From: Lacihabitans soyangensis
GTDB lineage: Bacteria > Bacteroidota > Bacteroidia > Cytophagales > Spirosomataceae
DNA: 64,000 nt
Assembly (NCBI RefSeq): GCF_024343775.1
Contig: NZ_RJUF01000177.1
Location: 44,530-108,529 of the forward strand
Reading direction: 5' to 3'
A program made the translations under genes and the position numbers. A model generated the notes under the pieces. That model was given only the letters and a program-made list of their open reading frames with translations. It searched no databases and had not been told where the DNA came from. Shown one piece after another: positions 43,342 to 52,450 of this stretch. Each line of letters starts with the position of its first letter. Positions within the stretch are counted from its first letter, which is position 1.

Positions 43342-43764
43342 ATGAAAAAGTTAATTATGTCTTTGGCCGTTATTTCGGCTTTATCAGTTGGTGCTTTTGC
43401 CCAAAAAAGTGGAAACGAAGTTGGTAAGCGAGAATTTAATCCTGAAAAAATGGCTGAAAAGCGAAGTGAAAGACTCAAGGCTGATTTGAAATTGACGGAC
43501 GAGCAATTTGCGGCTGTTACCAAGCTCAACAAGGAGTCAGTTGCCAACCGTGAGGCTGAACGTAAAGAATTGAAAGCCAAACATGACGCAAAAAAGTCGG
43601 CTTACAAAAACGAAATGAAAAAGATATTGACTCCAGAGCAATACAAAACTTTCGAAGAAAAATTGGCCACTAACGAAGCTAGGAGAAAAGAAGGAATGCG
43701 AAAAGGAAGAGGTGGAAATCATGGCGGACCACACCACGGAGCACGTCCTGAGAACAAAGGGTAA
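43342..43764 (+). CDS. Spy/CpxP-like periplasmic LTxxQ protein
   Basis: 140 residues. Signal peptide MKKLIMSLAVISALSVGAFAQ. The mature part is highly charged and helical. It has an LTxxQ-like motif LTDEQFAAVTKLN near residue 50 and a second one, LTPEQYKTFEEKL, near residue 94, the paired pattern of Spy/CpxP periplasmic chaperone or metal-stress proteins. The tail is rich in Gly, His and Arg (GGNHGGPHHGARP), suggesting metal binding. The chaperone or stress role is inferred from family. Single gene with a terminator. Confidence 0.8.
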   Translation: MKKLIMSLAVISALSVGAFAQKSGNEVGKREFNPEKMAEKRSERLKADLKLTDEQFAAVTKLNKESVANREAERKELKAKHDAKKSAYKNEMKKILTPEQYKTFEEKLATNEARRKEGMRKGRGGNHGGPHHGARPENKG

Positions 43765-43768
43765 ATCA

Positions 43769-43797
43769 AAAAAGGTCAACGGAAACGTTGACCTTTT
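43769..43797 (+). terminator. Terminator of the Spy-like gene
   Basis: AAAAGGTCAACG-GAAA-CGTTGACCTTTT: 12-bp stem with a GAAA tetraloop, directly after the stop codon. Confidence 0.9.
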
Positions 43798-43834
43798 CTA
43801 TATTTTTTCAATTTAAAAGTAATTTAACCGAACC

Positions 43835-43852
43835 TCCCGATAGCTATCGGGA
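43835..43852. repeat. 18-bp perfect palindrome TCCCGATAGCTATCGGGA
   Basis: A perfect palindrome in the 120-base gap between two convergent genes. I recall the same core recurring between genes in several Bacteroidota genomes, but only one copy is in this window. It could also help terminate yebC on the minus strand. Confidence 0.5.
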
Positions 43853-43886
43853 CGTCAATCAAAAATCGGAGCAATCGTCAATGGAA

Positions 43887-44609
43887 TTACTCAATCACCA
43901 TATTGTGATAAACGTTTTGTACGTCATCGTCTTCGTCAAGTTTTTCTAGCAACTTGTCCAAATCAGCCGCCTCAGCTTCGGTTAGTTTTTTGGTGTCTGT
44001 GGGTATTCTTTCAAAGTCGGCGTGGAGTAATTCCAAGCCTTTTTCTTCTAGGAATTTCTGTATGGCTCCGTAAGCGGTAAATTCACCATAGATATTTATT
44101 TGGTCATGTTCTTCGTCCAAAAACACATCATCTGCTCCGAAGTCTATCAATTCAAACTCCAGCTCCTCTAAATCTACTCCAGGTGTATTTGCAATTTTGA
44201 AAATACATTTTCTCTCAAAAATAAAGTCCAGCATACCGTTGGTGCCGAGGTTACCGTTGCATTTTGTAAAATAGCTTCTGACATTGGCCACTGTGCGGTT
44301 GTTGTTGTCGGTTGTACATTCTACCAATACCGCCACGCCGTGCATTCCGTAGCCCTCGAGTACCATTTCTTTGTAGTCTTCTTGGTCTTTTGAAGAGGCT
44401 TTCTTGATAGCATTTTCCACGTTGACTTTTGGCATGTTGGCCGCTTTGGCGTTTTGAATTACCGCCCTCAAACGCGAGTTTGTACTTGGATCTGGACCAC
44501 CAGATTTTACAGCCATCACGATGTCTTTGCCAATACGTGTAAACACCTTGGCCATAGATGACCAACGCTTCATTTTGCGTGCTTTTCTAAATTCAAATGC
44601 TCTTCCCAT
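43887..44609 (-). CDS. YebC/PmpR family protein (probable transcriptional or translational regulator)
   Basis: 240 residues, the family's normal length. The N-terminus MGRAFEFRKARKMKRWSSMAKVF appears as the Bacteroidota variant of the family start, then NSRLRAVIQNAKAANMPKVN, YGMHGVAVLVECTTDNNNRT and a strongly acidic C-terminal domain ending LDEDDDVQNVYHNMVIE. YebC proteins bind DNA in some bacteria and relieve ribosome stalling at proline-rich sequences in others. Single gene, convergent with the Spy-like gene. Confidence 0.93.
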   Translation of the reverse strand: MGRAFEFRKARKMKRWSSMAKVFTRIGKDIVMAVKSGGPDPSTNSRLRAVIQNAKAANMPKVNVENAIKKASSKDQEDYKEMVLEGYGMHGVAVLVECTTDNNNRTVANVRSYFTKCNGNLGTNGMLDFIFERKCIFKIANTPGVDLEELEFELIDFGADDVFLDEEHDQINIYGEFTAYGAIQKFLEEKGLELLHADFERIPTDTKKLTEAEAADLDKLLEKLDEDDDVQNVYHNMVIE

Positions 44610-44689
44610 AGATTTTCTGAAATTTCAAGGTGCAAAATTAACTAAAATCGTTACGATTTCACATTTGCAAATGAATTTTTCAAGATTCT

Positions 44690-45313
44690 TTACTTTTGTG
44701 CTTGGTAGGGTAAAGCTCCAATTAGGTTCTGAACGGCTCGTACTGCTAAGTCCTGGGGAGAGTCCATTCTGTTACTGATATCTTGAAAGCTCTGATTTTG
44801 CCAAAGTAGTCCGCCAGAGTCTGCATCTATAAGTTGGAGTTGGGTATTCATGCCGTTGCGGCCAGCAAAATTTCTCATCGAAAACTGCATTTCGGTTTCG
44901 CCCCAAATGACGGCATCAACACCCAATAAGCGAGCAAGTTTGCCTTTATCAATTGATTTCAATTCTGAAAACCTAATGTTTTCCGACTGGAGTGTTCTGT
45001 TGGTAGTTAAAAAATCTTGAACTGTTATACCCCATTTTTTTTTCTCGGCTCTCCTTGCAAGTAAATTGAAGGTAGTTTTTTGTAGGTCTAGGCCTGCAAT
45101 TCGCTCCTGCTCGGGCCAGTTTCCTTGTCCTCTACCTCTACTGATAGATTTGTATTCTTCATTAAAAGTAACTTTTAGTGGCAATACCGCTACTCTTCTG
45201 TGCATTTGGAGAGCTGAGTTGGCGTTTTCTGCTAAAAAACTCTGATTGGTTTTGCAGCCTATTATATTAAAAATAATCAAAAAAGCGGCCCCGAGTTTTA
45301 AAAAAGTGTTCAT
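44690..45313 (-). CDS. Lipoprotein, unknown function
   Basis: 207 residues. Lipoprotein signal MNTFLKLGAAFLIIFNIIGC. The mature domain has RRVAVLPLKVTFN, KKWGITVQDFLTTNRTLQ, LARLLGVDAVIWGETEMQF and LQLIDADSGGLLWQNQSF. The order of these blocks (alpha/beta with an LGVDAVIWGE strand) resembles the anticodon-binding-like domain of CsgG/LpoB-type and DUF799-type periplasmic lipoproteins. Similarity is by pattern only. No curli-type genes are nearby. Confidence 0.7.
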   Translation of the reverse strand: MNTFLKLGAAFLIIFNIIGCKTNQSFLAENANSALQMHRRVAVLPLKVTFNEEYKSISRGRGQGNWPEQERIAGLDLQKTTFNLLARRAEKKKWGITVQDFLTTNRTLQSENIRFSELKSIDKGKLARLLGVDAVIWGETEMQFSMRNFAGRNGMNTQLQLIDADSGGLLWQNQSFQDISNRMDSPQDLAVRAVQNLIGALPYQAQK

Positions 45314-45359
45314 TTCTGATTTTTTATTTTGTGAATATATAACGTTTTATGCCACCAAA

Positions 45360-46361
45360 TTATGCATCTACCTCCAAAACCATTTTGCCTGTGTTTTCTC
45401 CCGCAAAAAGCTTCATAAGTGTCTCTGGGAATGCTTTTATGCCGCCTTTTTCTACCTGAAAATTGGCATTAAGTTTACCTTCCAATATCCACCCTGCCAT
45501 TTCTTTGGCTGCTTCGCCATACCGAGCGGCATTGTCGAAGACCACGATTCCCTCCATTCTAGCTCGGTTGACCAGCAATGAGAGGTAGTTTTTTGGTCCT
45601 TCTGGCTTGGTAGCATTATATTGTGAAATAGCCCCACAAATAACTATACGGGCTTTTTTGTTGATTAGCGTCAAAACGGTATCTAATATTTCGCCACCCA
45701 CATTGTCAAAATAAACATCTACGCCGTCCGCACAAACCTCTTTGAGGTTTTTTCTTAGGTTTCCTGCTTTATAGTCTATGCAAGCATCAAATCCCAGTTG
45801 GTTTACCACATAATCACATTTATCTTGCCCACCAGCAATGCCCACCACTTTACATCCTTTTATTTTGGCTATTTGACCAACCACACTTCCCACTGCTCCC
45901 GCGGCTCCTGAAACCACTACTGTTTCGCCTTCTTTAGGCTGGCCCGTATCTAGCAAACCAAAATAAGCCGTGAGACCCGACATACCCAAGGTACCTAGAT
46001 AGGCCGGCAAAGGGAAAATTTTTGGATCAACTTTTACAAAGTCCTTTCCTTCAGAGATTGCATATTCCTGTACGCCAGTGGCAGTACTCACAAACTCCCC
46101 AACATGATATTTGGGATTTTTTGAAGCCACCACCTCGGCAATGGCCAAGGCACGCATCGTATCTCCCAACTCAACCGGTTTTATATAGCTTTTGGAGTCG
46201 TTCATCCAGCCTCTCATGGCTGGGTCTATAGAAATGTATTTGGTTTTGACCAATACCTCGCCTTCTGCTATTTCAGGAACGGCCATGGTTTCTATTTTCC
46301 AACATTCTGAGGTAGGGGTGCCTAATGGCCTTTGGTTAAGTATTATTCGGGTGTTTTGCAT
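45360..46361 (-). CDS. NADP-dependent oxidoreductase, zinc-free MDR (CurA/leukotriene B4 dehydrogenase-like)
   Basis: 333 residues from the ATG at 46361 (MQNTRIILNQRPLG), chosen because this is the standard family start. SIDPAMRGWMNDSKSY is the substrate-loop signature, followed by YLGTLGMSGLTAYFGLLD and the nucleotide-binding VVSGAAGAVGSVVGQIAK. No zinc-binding cysteines. Such enzymes reduce alpha,beta-unsaturated carbonyls with NADPH. The substrate here is unknown. Single gene. Confidence 0.92.
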   Translation of the reverse strand: MQNTRIILNQRPLGTPTSECWKIETMAVPEIAEGEVLVKTKYISIDPAMRGWMNDSKSYIKPVELGDTMRALAIAEVVASKNPKYHVGEFVSTATGVQEYAISEGKDFVKVDPKIFPLPAYLGTLGMSGLTAYFGLLDTGQPKEGETVVVSGAAGAVGSVVGQIAKIKGCKVVGIAGGQDKCDYVVNQLGFDACIDYKAGNLRKNLKEVCADGVDVYFDNVGGEILDTVLTLINKKARIVICGAISQYNATKPEGPKNYLSLLVNRARMEGIVVFDNAARYGEAAKEMAGWILEGKLNANFQVEKGGIKAFPETLMKLFAGENTGKMVLEVDA

Positions 46362-46462
46362 CGGTTTCGTTGATTTTGAATGCAAGCATAACAATTTTTA
46401 CTGAGAAAAGTACAGTTTTAAAACGATTCTGTTTTTTATCGTAAATAATTTAGATAAAGGTT

Positions 46463-46492
46463 TTTGTAAAAAGAAAAAAATTAATATCTTTG
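46463..46492 (+). promoter_or_regulatory. Bacteroidota promoter of rpmG (TTTG-N18-TATCTTTG)
   Basis: TTTG at 46463-46466 and TATCTTTG at 46485-46492, 18 bases apart, match the -33/-7 consensus of the Bacteroidota housekeeping sigma factor. The ATG of rpmG is 36 bases further on. This is the best promoter match in the window. Confidence 0.8.
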
Positions 46493-46528
46493 CAGCCCGA
46501 TTTAGAAAAAAGATAATATTTTATAATA

Positions 46529-46711
46529 ATGGCAAAGAAAGGAAATAGAGTTCAGGTTATATTAGAATGTACCGAGCACAAGACCACAGGTCAGCCAGGA
46601 ATGTCGAGATACATCACTACCAAAAACCGTAAGAATACTACGTCGCGTTTGGAGTTGAAGAAGTACAATCCGGTATTGAAAAAAGTTACAGTACACAAAG
46701 AAATCAAGTAA
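46529..46711 (+). CDS. rpmG: Large-subunit ribosomal protein L33
   Basis: 60 residues, [17 protein letters not shown] followed by [23 protein letters not shown], the L33 pattern. It has a single Cys in the position of the first cysteine and is the cysteine-poor (C-minus) variant used without zinc. It opens the transcript rpmG-DUF4295. rpmB, which often precedes rpmG in this phylum, is not upstream here. Confidence 0.96.
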   Translation: MAKKGNRVQVILECTEHKTTGQPGMSRYITTKNRKNTTSRLELKKYNPVLKKVTVHKEIK

Positions 46712-46769
46712 TTTGTTTGAAAATGGCCGCGGCCAAAGTCGAACATCAAACATTTAACATAAAAATACA

Positions 46770-46922
46770 ATGGCAAAGAAAGTAGTTGCGACCCTTAGGG
46801 ATAAATCAGCGTTGAAGAGTTTTGCGAAAGTTATCAAAGCTGTAAAATCAGACAAAACTGGTGCTTATTCATTTAAAGAAGAGATGGTTGCTGTTGACAA
46901 CATCGCTGAAGCTTTAAAATAA
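46770..46922 (+). CDS. DUF4295 family small basic protein
   Basis: 50 residues, MAKKVVATLRDKSALKSFAK with ending VDNIAEALK. This conserved Bacteroidota-only family is found right after rpmG, and the basic, ribosomal-protein-like composition suggests a ribosome-associated role, which is inference. The 58 bases from the rpmG stop and the shared direction indicate co-transcription. Too short for standard ORF cut-offs. Confidence 0.92.
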   Translation: MAKKVVATLRDKSALKSFAKVIKAVKSDKTGAYSFKEEMVAVDNIAEALK

Positions 46923-47004
46923 TAAGTTTTCAAAGATATTTATGAAAGCCTTGCCGTTTCGGTTAAGGCTTTTTGTTTTGTATAACATTTTATTTCTCAA
47001 TGTG

Positions 47005-47061
47005 GTGGCTGAGCGGAGCCGAAGACACTTGTGCCGAGTTGTGAGTACCGAGTTGTGAGTG
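47005..47061. repeat. REP-like hairpin plus a 14-bp tandem pair
   Basis: 47005-47028 is GTGGCT-GAGCGGAGCCGA-AGACAC, arms of 6 bases (5 pair) around the conserved loop. At 47034-47061 follow two copies of CCGAGTTGTGAGTA (last base G in the second). Further decayed copies of GAGTGC/GAGTACTG-type sequence run to about 47080. It fills the gap between the DUF4295 and thioesterase genes. Confidence 0.7.
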
Positions 47062-47099
47062 CAGAATACTGAGTGCTGAGTAATTAGTTTTTTAAAGAA

Positions 47100-47495
47100 G
47101 TGAAACCCAGAATATACCAACATATTGTAAAAGTTGCTGAGGCTGATATTGATGAGCTGAATCATGTGAATAATGTGGTGTATTTCAATTATTTACAGCA
47201 AGCGGCTATGGCTCATTGGTACACTTCAGTGCCTTCAGAAATATCCGATAGTATGCGATGGGTAGTAAAAAAGCACGAAATTGAATATTTCAAGCCTGCT
47301 TTCTTAAAAGACGAAATAATTGTCAAAACGTGGGTCGATAATTTTTCTGGTGTTACATCAGATCGCCATTATGAAATCTACAAAGACGATATTCTACTTG
47401 TAAAAGCCCGCACACTCTGGGTTGCATTAGATCCTATTTCTATGCGACCTAAGCGTGTTCCTTCTGATTTGTGGGAGAGGTATTTTGGGGAGTGA
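47100..47495 (+). CDS. Acyl-CoA thioesterase, 4HBT hotdog family
   Basis: 131 residues starting from GTG (47100). Hotdog-fold marks: IDELNHVNNVVYFNYLQQAAMAHW, where Asp/Asn-His forms the catalytic region of 4-hydroxybenzoyl-CoA thioesterase-like proteins, and later KHEIEYFKPAFLKDEIIVKTWV with VKARTLWVALDP. It would hydrolyse acyl-CoA thioesters; chain length is unknown. It lies between DUF4295 and ftsY but with repeats before it, and probably has its own transcription start. Confidence 0.88.
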   Translation: MKPRIYQHIVKVAEADIDELNHVNNVVYFNYLQQAAMAHWYTSVPSEISDSMRWVVKKHEIEYFKPAFLKDEIIVKTWVDNFSGVTSDRHYEIYKDDILLVKARTLWVALDPISMRPKRVPSDLWERYFGE

Positions 47496-47551
47496 CCAGT
47501 AATTTCTACATGCTATAAGAAACTAAATACCAACAAACGGAATTTATTTGA

Positions 47552-47559
47552 TAAATTTG
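47552..47559 (+). promoter_or_regulatory. Bacteroidota -7 box (TAAATTTG) before ftsY
   Basis: A match to TAnnTTTG 24 bases before the ftsY ATG. No good -33 element at the usual distance. Confidence 0.4.
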
Positions 47560-47583
47560 CGTACAACACTCAATCTCTGATAA

Positions 47584-48540
47584 ATGGGCTTATTTGATTT
47601 TTTTAGTAAGGAAAAAAAGGAAACACTCGACAAAGGTCTGGAAAAATCCAAAACCAGTATTTTCGATAAGATTTCAAAGGCAATTGTGGGTAAATCTACG
47701 GTTGATGAAGAGGTCTTGGATGAACTTGAGGAAATTTTGATAAGTTCTGATGTGGGTGTGGATACAACTATAAAAATCATCAAACGTATTGAGGCTCGGG
47801 TGGCTAGAGATAAATTTACGAATACTGCCGAGTTGGATGTGATTCTTAGAGAGGAAATTGCTGAACTTTTGCAAGAAAATAATTCTCAAGATGTGCAAAA
47901 TAGCTTCGAAACCGAAAATTTACCAAAACCTTTTGTGTTGATGGTGGTGGGAGTGAACGGTGTCGGAAAAACTACAACTATCGGGAAATTGGCTCATAAT
48001 TTTCAAAAAAACGGTAAAAAAGTGGTGCTTGGTGCTGCAGATACTTTTAGAGCTGCGGCTGTGGACCAACTTAAACTTTGGGGAACAAGAGTAGGCGTGG
48101 AGGTGATAGACCATGGCATGAATACCGACCCATCTTCAGTAGCTTATGATGCCATTAAAGTGGGTGTAGAAAAAGGGGCAGACGTAATAATTATTGATAC
48201 AGCGGGTAGATTGCATACCAAAGTTAACTTAATGAATGAGTTGGGTAAGATAAAACGTGTGATGCAAAAGATTCTTCCTGAAGCTCCTCACGAGGTAATG
48301 TTGGTTTTGGATGGTAGCACCGGCCAAAATGCCGTAATTCAGGCCAGAGAATTTACCAAAGTAACTGAAGTTAATTCATTGACCATTACGAAATTAGATG
48401 GAACTGCTAAAGGTGGTGTTGTTATAGGTATTTCAGATGAATTTAAGATACCAGTAAAATACATTGGTGTGGGCGAAAAAATGGAGGACTTGCAGGTATT
48501 TAATAAAGTGGCCTTTGTGGACTCTTTGTTTAAGAAATAG
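47584..48540 (+). CDS. ftsY: Signal recognition particle receptor FtsY
   Basis: 318 residues, a short FtsY without the long acidic A domain of E. coli, as is usual in Bacteroidota. The N domain (about 1-105) is followed by the SRP-type GTPase with G1 [27 protein letters not shown]3 DTAGRLH, G4 [10 protein letters not shown] and [12 protein letters not shown] at the end. It docks SRP-ribosome complexes at the membrane. It has its own -7 box and a strong terminator after the stop. Confidence 0.97.
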   Translation: MGLFDFFSKEKKETLDKGLEKSKTSIFDKISKAIVGKSTVDEEVLDELEEILISSDVGVDTTIKIIKRIEARVARDKFTNTAELDVILREEIAELLQENNSQDVQNSFETENLPKPFVLMVVGVNGVGKTTTIGKLAHNFQKNGKKVVLGAADTFRAAAVDQLKLWGTRVGVEVIDHGMNTDPSSVAYDAIKVGVEKGADVIIIDTAGRLHTKVNLMNELGKIKRVMQKILPEAPHEVMLVLDGSTGQNAVIQAREFTKVTEVNSLTITKLDGTAKGGVVIGISDEFKIPVKYIGVGEKMEDLQVFNKVAFVDSLFKK

Positions 48541-48565
48541 ATGTCGTTTTTATATATTAACCAAC

Positions 48566-48595
48566 AAAAAAGCGGATTCTGAATCCGCTTTTTTG
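48566..48595. terminator. Bidirectional terminator between ftsY and the sugar isomerase gene
   Basis: AAAAAAGCGGATTC-TGAATCCGCTTTTTT: GC-rich stem with A and T runs, between two convergent genes. Confidence 0.9.
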
Positions 48596-48626
48596 TTTAC
48601 TACTATTATTTACTATAGAGAATAAA

Positions 48627-49586
48627 TTATTTTAATAGCTTCTCAATCAGTGCCTTAGTTGCTTTTATGCCTTCATCTTCTGATAGTTCTGTGCCTTCGA
48701 ACTCTATGCCGATATTGCCTTTAAAGCCAGCGTCTGTAACTATTTTCATGATTCTGGCGTAATCCATTTCTGACTCGTTACCATCTTTTCCGAATACGTG
48801 TGTTTTTGCACTTACGCCTTTGGCATATGGCATCAGTTCGGCTATTCCTTTGTATCTGTCATATTCTTTTAGGCATCCATCGGGGCCTCTTTCAATGCAG
48901 AAGTTGCCAAAATCTGGAAGTGTTCCTACGTTTTCCATATTGACGGTTTTCATAACACCCGCTAACCAAGAGCCGTCTGAAGAATACCCACCATGATTTT
49001 CAACAACTACATTGATTCCTTCTTTTGCTGCAAATTCGCCCAATTTTTTAAGGCCATCTGCTGCATTTTTGGCCACTTCTTCAGCGGTTCCTGTTCCGGC
49101 AGCATTTACTCTGATTGTGGCTGCTCCTAAATATTTGGCTATTTTAACCCAATCGTAATGATTTTCGACGGCTTTTTGTCTTTCTACAGAATCGGCATTG
49201 CCCAAGTCTCCTAAGGCATCACACATAATTAAACCCACTTTTACGCCGGCATCGTCACATTTCTTTTTGAAACCTTCCCAGTATGCCATGTCTTTGGCTT
49301 TAGAGAAATAGAAAGTATTCACCAGTTCTATGGTATTTACACCGTATCCAGCTGCTATTTTCGGGAAATCGTCGGGGTGTAGTTTTCCTTGTAAAAGAGA
49401 GTCTGGGTTTTCTTTCAAAAGTCTTCCAAAAGCTGCCCAGTCGCCATTGAGAGCATTTCCAAAAAAGCTTTTGTGGAGCGACCATTGTGCCAATGAGATA
49501 TTTAAATCAGGTTTTTGTTCGGTTTCTGACTTGCAACCCACTAGCGTAGCAGTGCCTAAAAATAGACTAAGAATGATTTTTTTCAT
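48627..49586 (-). CDS. Lipoprotein sugar phosphate isomerase/epimerase-like TIM barrel
   Basis: 319 residues from the ATG at 49586 (MKKIILSLFLGTATLVGC), chosen over 49646 as it gives a lipoprotein signal. The mature domain is an AP-endonuclease-2-type TIM barrel: ISLAQWSLHKSFF, IRVNAAGTG, VVVENHGGYSSD with metal-ligand Glu and His, LPDFGNFCI, VSAKTHVFG and GIEFEGTEL. Members isomerise sugars; anchoring to a membrane suggests a periplasmic substrate, perhaps keto-sugars, which is inference. Adjacent to the DUF5690 transporter-like gene with a 65-base gap, likely one transcript. Confidence 0.9.
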   Translation of the reverse strand: MKKIILSLFLGTATLVGCKSETEQKPDLNISLAQWSLHKSFFGNALNGDWAAFGRLLKENPDSLLQGKLHPDDFPKIAAGYGVNTIELVNTFYFSKAKDMAYWEGFKKKCDDAGVKVGLIMCDALGDLGNADSVERQKAVENHYDWVKIAKYLGAATIRVNAAGTGTAEEVAKNAADGLKKLGEFAAKEGINVVVENHGGYSSDGSWLAGVMKTVNMENVGTLPDFGNFCIERGPDGCLKEYDRYKGIAELMPYAKGVSAKTHVFGKDGNESEMDYARIMKIVTDAGFKGNIGIEFEGTELSEDEGIKATKALIEKLLK

Positions 49587-49651
49587 GAAATTAAGATTGA
49601 ATTTTGATGATAATAATACAAATATAGTTGAGAAAACGTAAATCACTCATC

Positions 49652-50923
49652 CTATTGTTTTGCAGTTTGTGCGGCTTTCTTTTTAAAGTAGAACATTGAA
49701 ACTAAAACCATCAGAAAATAGGAAACCGCCAAAGCGTAAGAGCCATAAATGAAGAAGTTTACATTGGTAGTTTTATTCTGGAAAAAGTTTTTGTAGAAAA
49801 GTACTAACAAACTTCCAAAATAAGCATAATAGTCTGCCAATGTTATCATAAATCCTACTGTTCCGGCGTATTTGAAGGCAGCTAACATACGTTCAAAATA
49901 TATACTATTGCACATAGAATAAGCCACATACGCTCCAAAACCCACACTTATAAGCCAAAGGATAGGATTGATGATTTGCATCTGAAATAACATGGTGGAA
50001 ACACCGATGATGATAGCACCCAGTAAAAGTAAACTTTGAATTACCAAAAAGGCTTTTGCGTGATTTTTAATCCATCGCATAGAGGCCATCAGCAATAGGA
50101 CTACGATTGCTATCGGTATTTCGGTTTTGGTAAAAAGTGCAGTTTGACCACCATAGCCCAATTCTTGGAGAATTTCAGGCATGAAATTGTCTCTAAATTC
50201 GCGATAAGCCGTGAGTAAAACATAGGATACAATAAATAAGACCAAACCTATTCCGAATTCCTTTCTGAAGGCTTTTCGGTCATTTTTGTTCATAGGAAGC
50301 CTTTCTACTCGGTCATGTTTGTCGGCTTCGCTGGGTCTGGGGATTTGAGCCAAAAACCAAACTGAAATAGCCAAAGGAATGTACATAATAGAATCTGCCA
50401 CAAAAGGCATAAGGAATTCGGACACGTCAAAACTGTTCAAAACCCATTTTCCAATGCTTTTTGCAAAGCCAGAGCCAATAATAAAAGATGCCGTGAGTGC
50501 GGCCACAAGCAAATCGGTACTTTTTCGTCCCTCTAAAAAACCAAGAATAACTCCGTAAAACAAACCTAGGGGTAAACTTCCCAGAAAAACAAAAATTAGA
50601 TTGTAGGGAGCTGGAGTCAGTCCAAAAAACAGCATACAAATCCAAGAAAGTCCCGTGAAAAGTAACAATCCTTTGGCTCTATTTTCAGGTTTCATTTCTG
50701 AAACAATCTTTACGCCAATGCCTTTCGAAACTGCAAAACCCAATACTTGAGCAGTGATTATAAGTATCTTAAAATGTATGCCCCAGAAATATAATTCCTC
50801 AAAAGTAGCAGCAGTGTAGGCTCTACGAAAGGGGTAAAAGCACAAATAAGTACAAAATGCTGCTACTGCTGCAATGAGCGTTTGAACTGAGTTGGGAAGG
50901 TTTGAAATTCGTTTTGAGAGCAA
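49652..50923 (-). CDS. DUF5690 family membrane protein (MFS-like)
   Basis: 423 residues from a TTG start. About twelve hydrophobic segments and a start FCTYLCFYPFRRAYTAATFE, like MFS hexose-phosphate (UhpT-like) transporters, whose loop motif is FRRAYTAA here. It has a central cytosolic loop RPSEADKHDRVERLPMN. DUF5690 is a Bacteroidota family of unknown function. The neighbouring sugar isomerase lipoprotein supports transport of a sugar or sugar derivative, but this is inferred from position. Confidence 0.85.
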   Translation of the reverse strand: MLSKRISNLPNSVQTLIAAVAAFCTYLCFYPFRRAYTAATFEELYFWGIHFKILIITAQVLGFAVSKGIGVKIVSEMKPENRAKGLLLFTGLSWICMLFFGLTPAPYNLIFVFLGSLPLGLFYGVILGFLEGRKSTDLLVAALTASFIIGSGFAKSIGKWVLNSFDVSEFLMPFVADSIMYIPLAISVWFLAQIPRPSEADKHDRVERLPMNKNDRKAFRKEFGIGLVLFIVSYVLLTAYREFRDNFMPEILQELGYGGQTALFTKTEIPIAIVVLLLMASMRWIKNHAKAFLVIQSLLLLGAIIIGVSTMLFQMQIINPILWLISVGFGAYVAYSMCNSIYFERMLAAFKYAGTVGFMITLADYYAYFGSLLVLFYKNFFQNKTTNVNFFIYGSYALAVSYFLMVLVSMFYFKKKAAQTAKQ

Positions 50924-51072
50924 TTTTAAGGTTTTTGAATCTTCAAATTATGAAAATTTCTGCTCTGTTCAAAATGTAAAGCGATTTTTCAAATCGCTCA
51001 AAAATAAAGATTTCAGCATTCAATGGAATCAATTTCCCACGATTTGAAAATTCGTGTTACGAAAAACGCACA

Positions 51073-52314
51073 TCATATCTCAAATGTAGAAATCGTATTC
51101 GTAATAATAGCCACACACTCTTGTATTTGTTCTTCAGAAATCACCAATGGCGGTGCAAATCGTATTTTATTTCCATGAGTAGGCTTAGCCAAAAGTCCGT
51201 TTTCTTTTAAAAGCAAACAAATATTCCAAGCCAGCTCTGAATCTTCGGTGGTGTTTACTTCAATGGCATTTAGAAGTCCTTTTCCTCTTACAAGCGTCAC
51301 AATTGAGCTATTCTCAATGTATTTATTGAGTTCGGACCTGAAAATTTCTCCTAAAAATTCAGCTTTTTCAGCCAATTTTTCATCCAAAACTACTTGAAGT
51401 GCTTCTTTGGCAACTTCGCATGCAAGAGGATTGCCACCATAAGTAGAACCATGTTCACCCGGTTTTATACATAGCATTATGTGGTCATCTGCCAGAACAG
51501 CTGAAACAGGTAGTACACCGCCAGAAAGAGCTTTTCCAAGAATAACAATATCAGGCCTAACCTCTTCATGGTCAACACAAAGCATTCTACCAGTTCTAGC
51601 AATCCCAGTTTGAATTTCATCAGCTATAAATAGGACATTTGCGGCCTTACAAAGTTTAGCTGCCTCTTTCAGGTAGCCTTTTGCAGGAACTTTTACACCT
51701 GCTTCGCCTTGAATAGGTTCTACGATAAAGCCCGCCACAAAAGGATCTGAAATTAATGCATTTTCAAGAGCTTCAATGTTGTCGTATTCGATTACATCAA
51801 ATCCAGGCAAAAACGGCCCGAAACCAGTACGGCTACTAGGGTCAACAGACGCTGAAATTACCCCTAAAGTACGTCCGTGGAAGTTTTGACTTGCAAACAA
51901 TATTTTAGCTTTTCCTTCTGGAATACCTTTTTTCTCATACGCCCATTTACGGCAAAGTTTTAAAGAGGTTTCCACGGCTTCTACGCCTGTATTCATCATC
52001 AAAACCTTGTCGTAGCCAAATAGTTCCGTGATATATTTTTCAAAAACACCTAATGAAGCACTGTGAAATGCCCGGGACGTTAAGGTAAGTTTTTTAGCTT
52101 GCTCTGTAAGTGCATTTATAATTCTTGGATGACAATGTCCTTGATTTACAGCTGAATATGCAGATAGGAAATCAAAGTAACGTTTTCCTTCTACATCCCA
52201 AACAAAAGGGCCTTCGCCACGCTCCAGTACCACTGGAAGTGGGTGGTAATTGTGGGCTCCATGTTTTTCTTCGAGTTCAATGAACGATTCGGTCTTGGTG
52301 ATTTCGGCTGTCAT
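51073..52314 (-). CDS. rocD: Ornithine aminotransferase
   Basis: 413 residues. A class III PLP aminotransferase that converts ornithine and 2-oxoglutarate to glutamate semialdehyde and glutamate. Marks: [15 protein letters not shown] at the start, [47 protein letters not shown] and the PLP lysine in [15 protein letters not shown]. The arrangement matches ornithine rather than acetylornithine enzymes. It is divergent from an Lrp-type regulator, as with the threonine operon. Confidence 0.94.
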   Translation of the reverse strand: MTAEITKTESFIELEEKHGAHNYHPLPVVLERGEGPFVWDVEGKRYFDFLSAYSAVNQGHCHPRIINALTEQAKKLTLTSRAFHSASLGVFEKYITELFGYDKVLMMNTGVEAVETSLKLCRKWAYEKKGIPEGKAKILFASQNFHGRTLGVISASVDPSSRTGFGPFLPGFDVIEYDNIEALENALISDPFVAGFIVEPIQGEAGVKVPAKGYLKEAAKLCKAANVLFIADEIQTGIARTGRMLCVDHEEVRPDIVILGKALSGGVLPVSAVLADDHIMLCIKPGEHGSTYGGNPLACEVAKEALQVVLDEKLAEKAEFLGEIFRSELNKYIENSSIVTLVRGKGLLNAIEVNTTEDSELAWNICLLLKENGLLAKPTHGNKIRFAPPLVISEEQIQECVAIITNTISTFEI

Positions 52315-52450
52315 AATTCTGATATTTTGTACAAAAAAGTTGGTATTTCTTTATATTTACAAAAAGTTGATAATAATTTTTATTTTTGGTTTTAAAAAGT
52401 AAATTATTACTTTATTTTTAAACTATATAGAAAATTTGATTTTTTAAATT

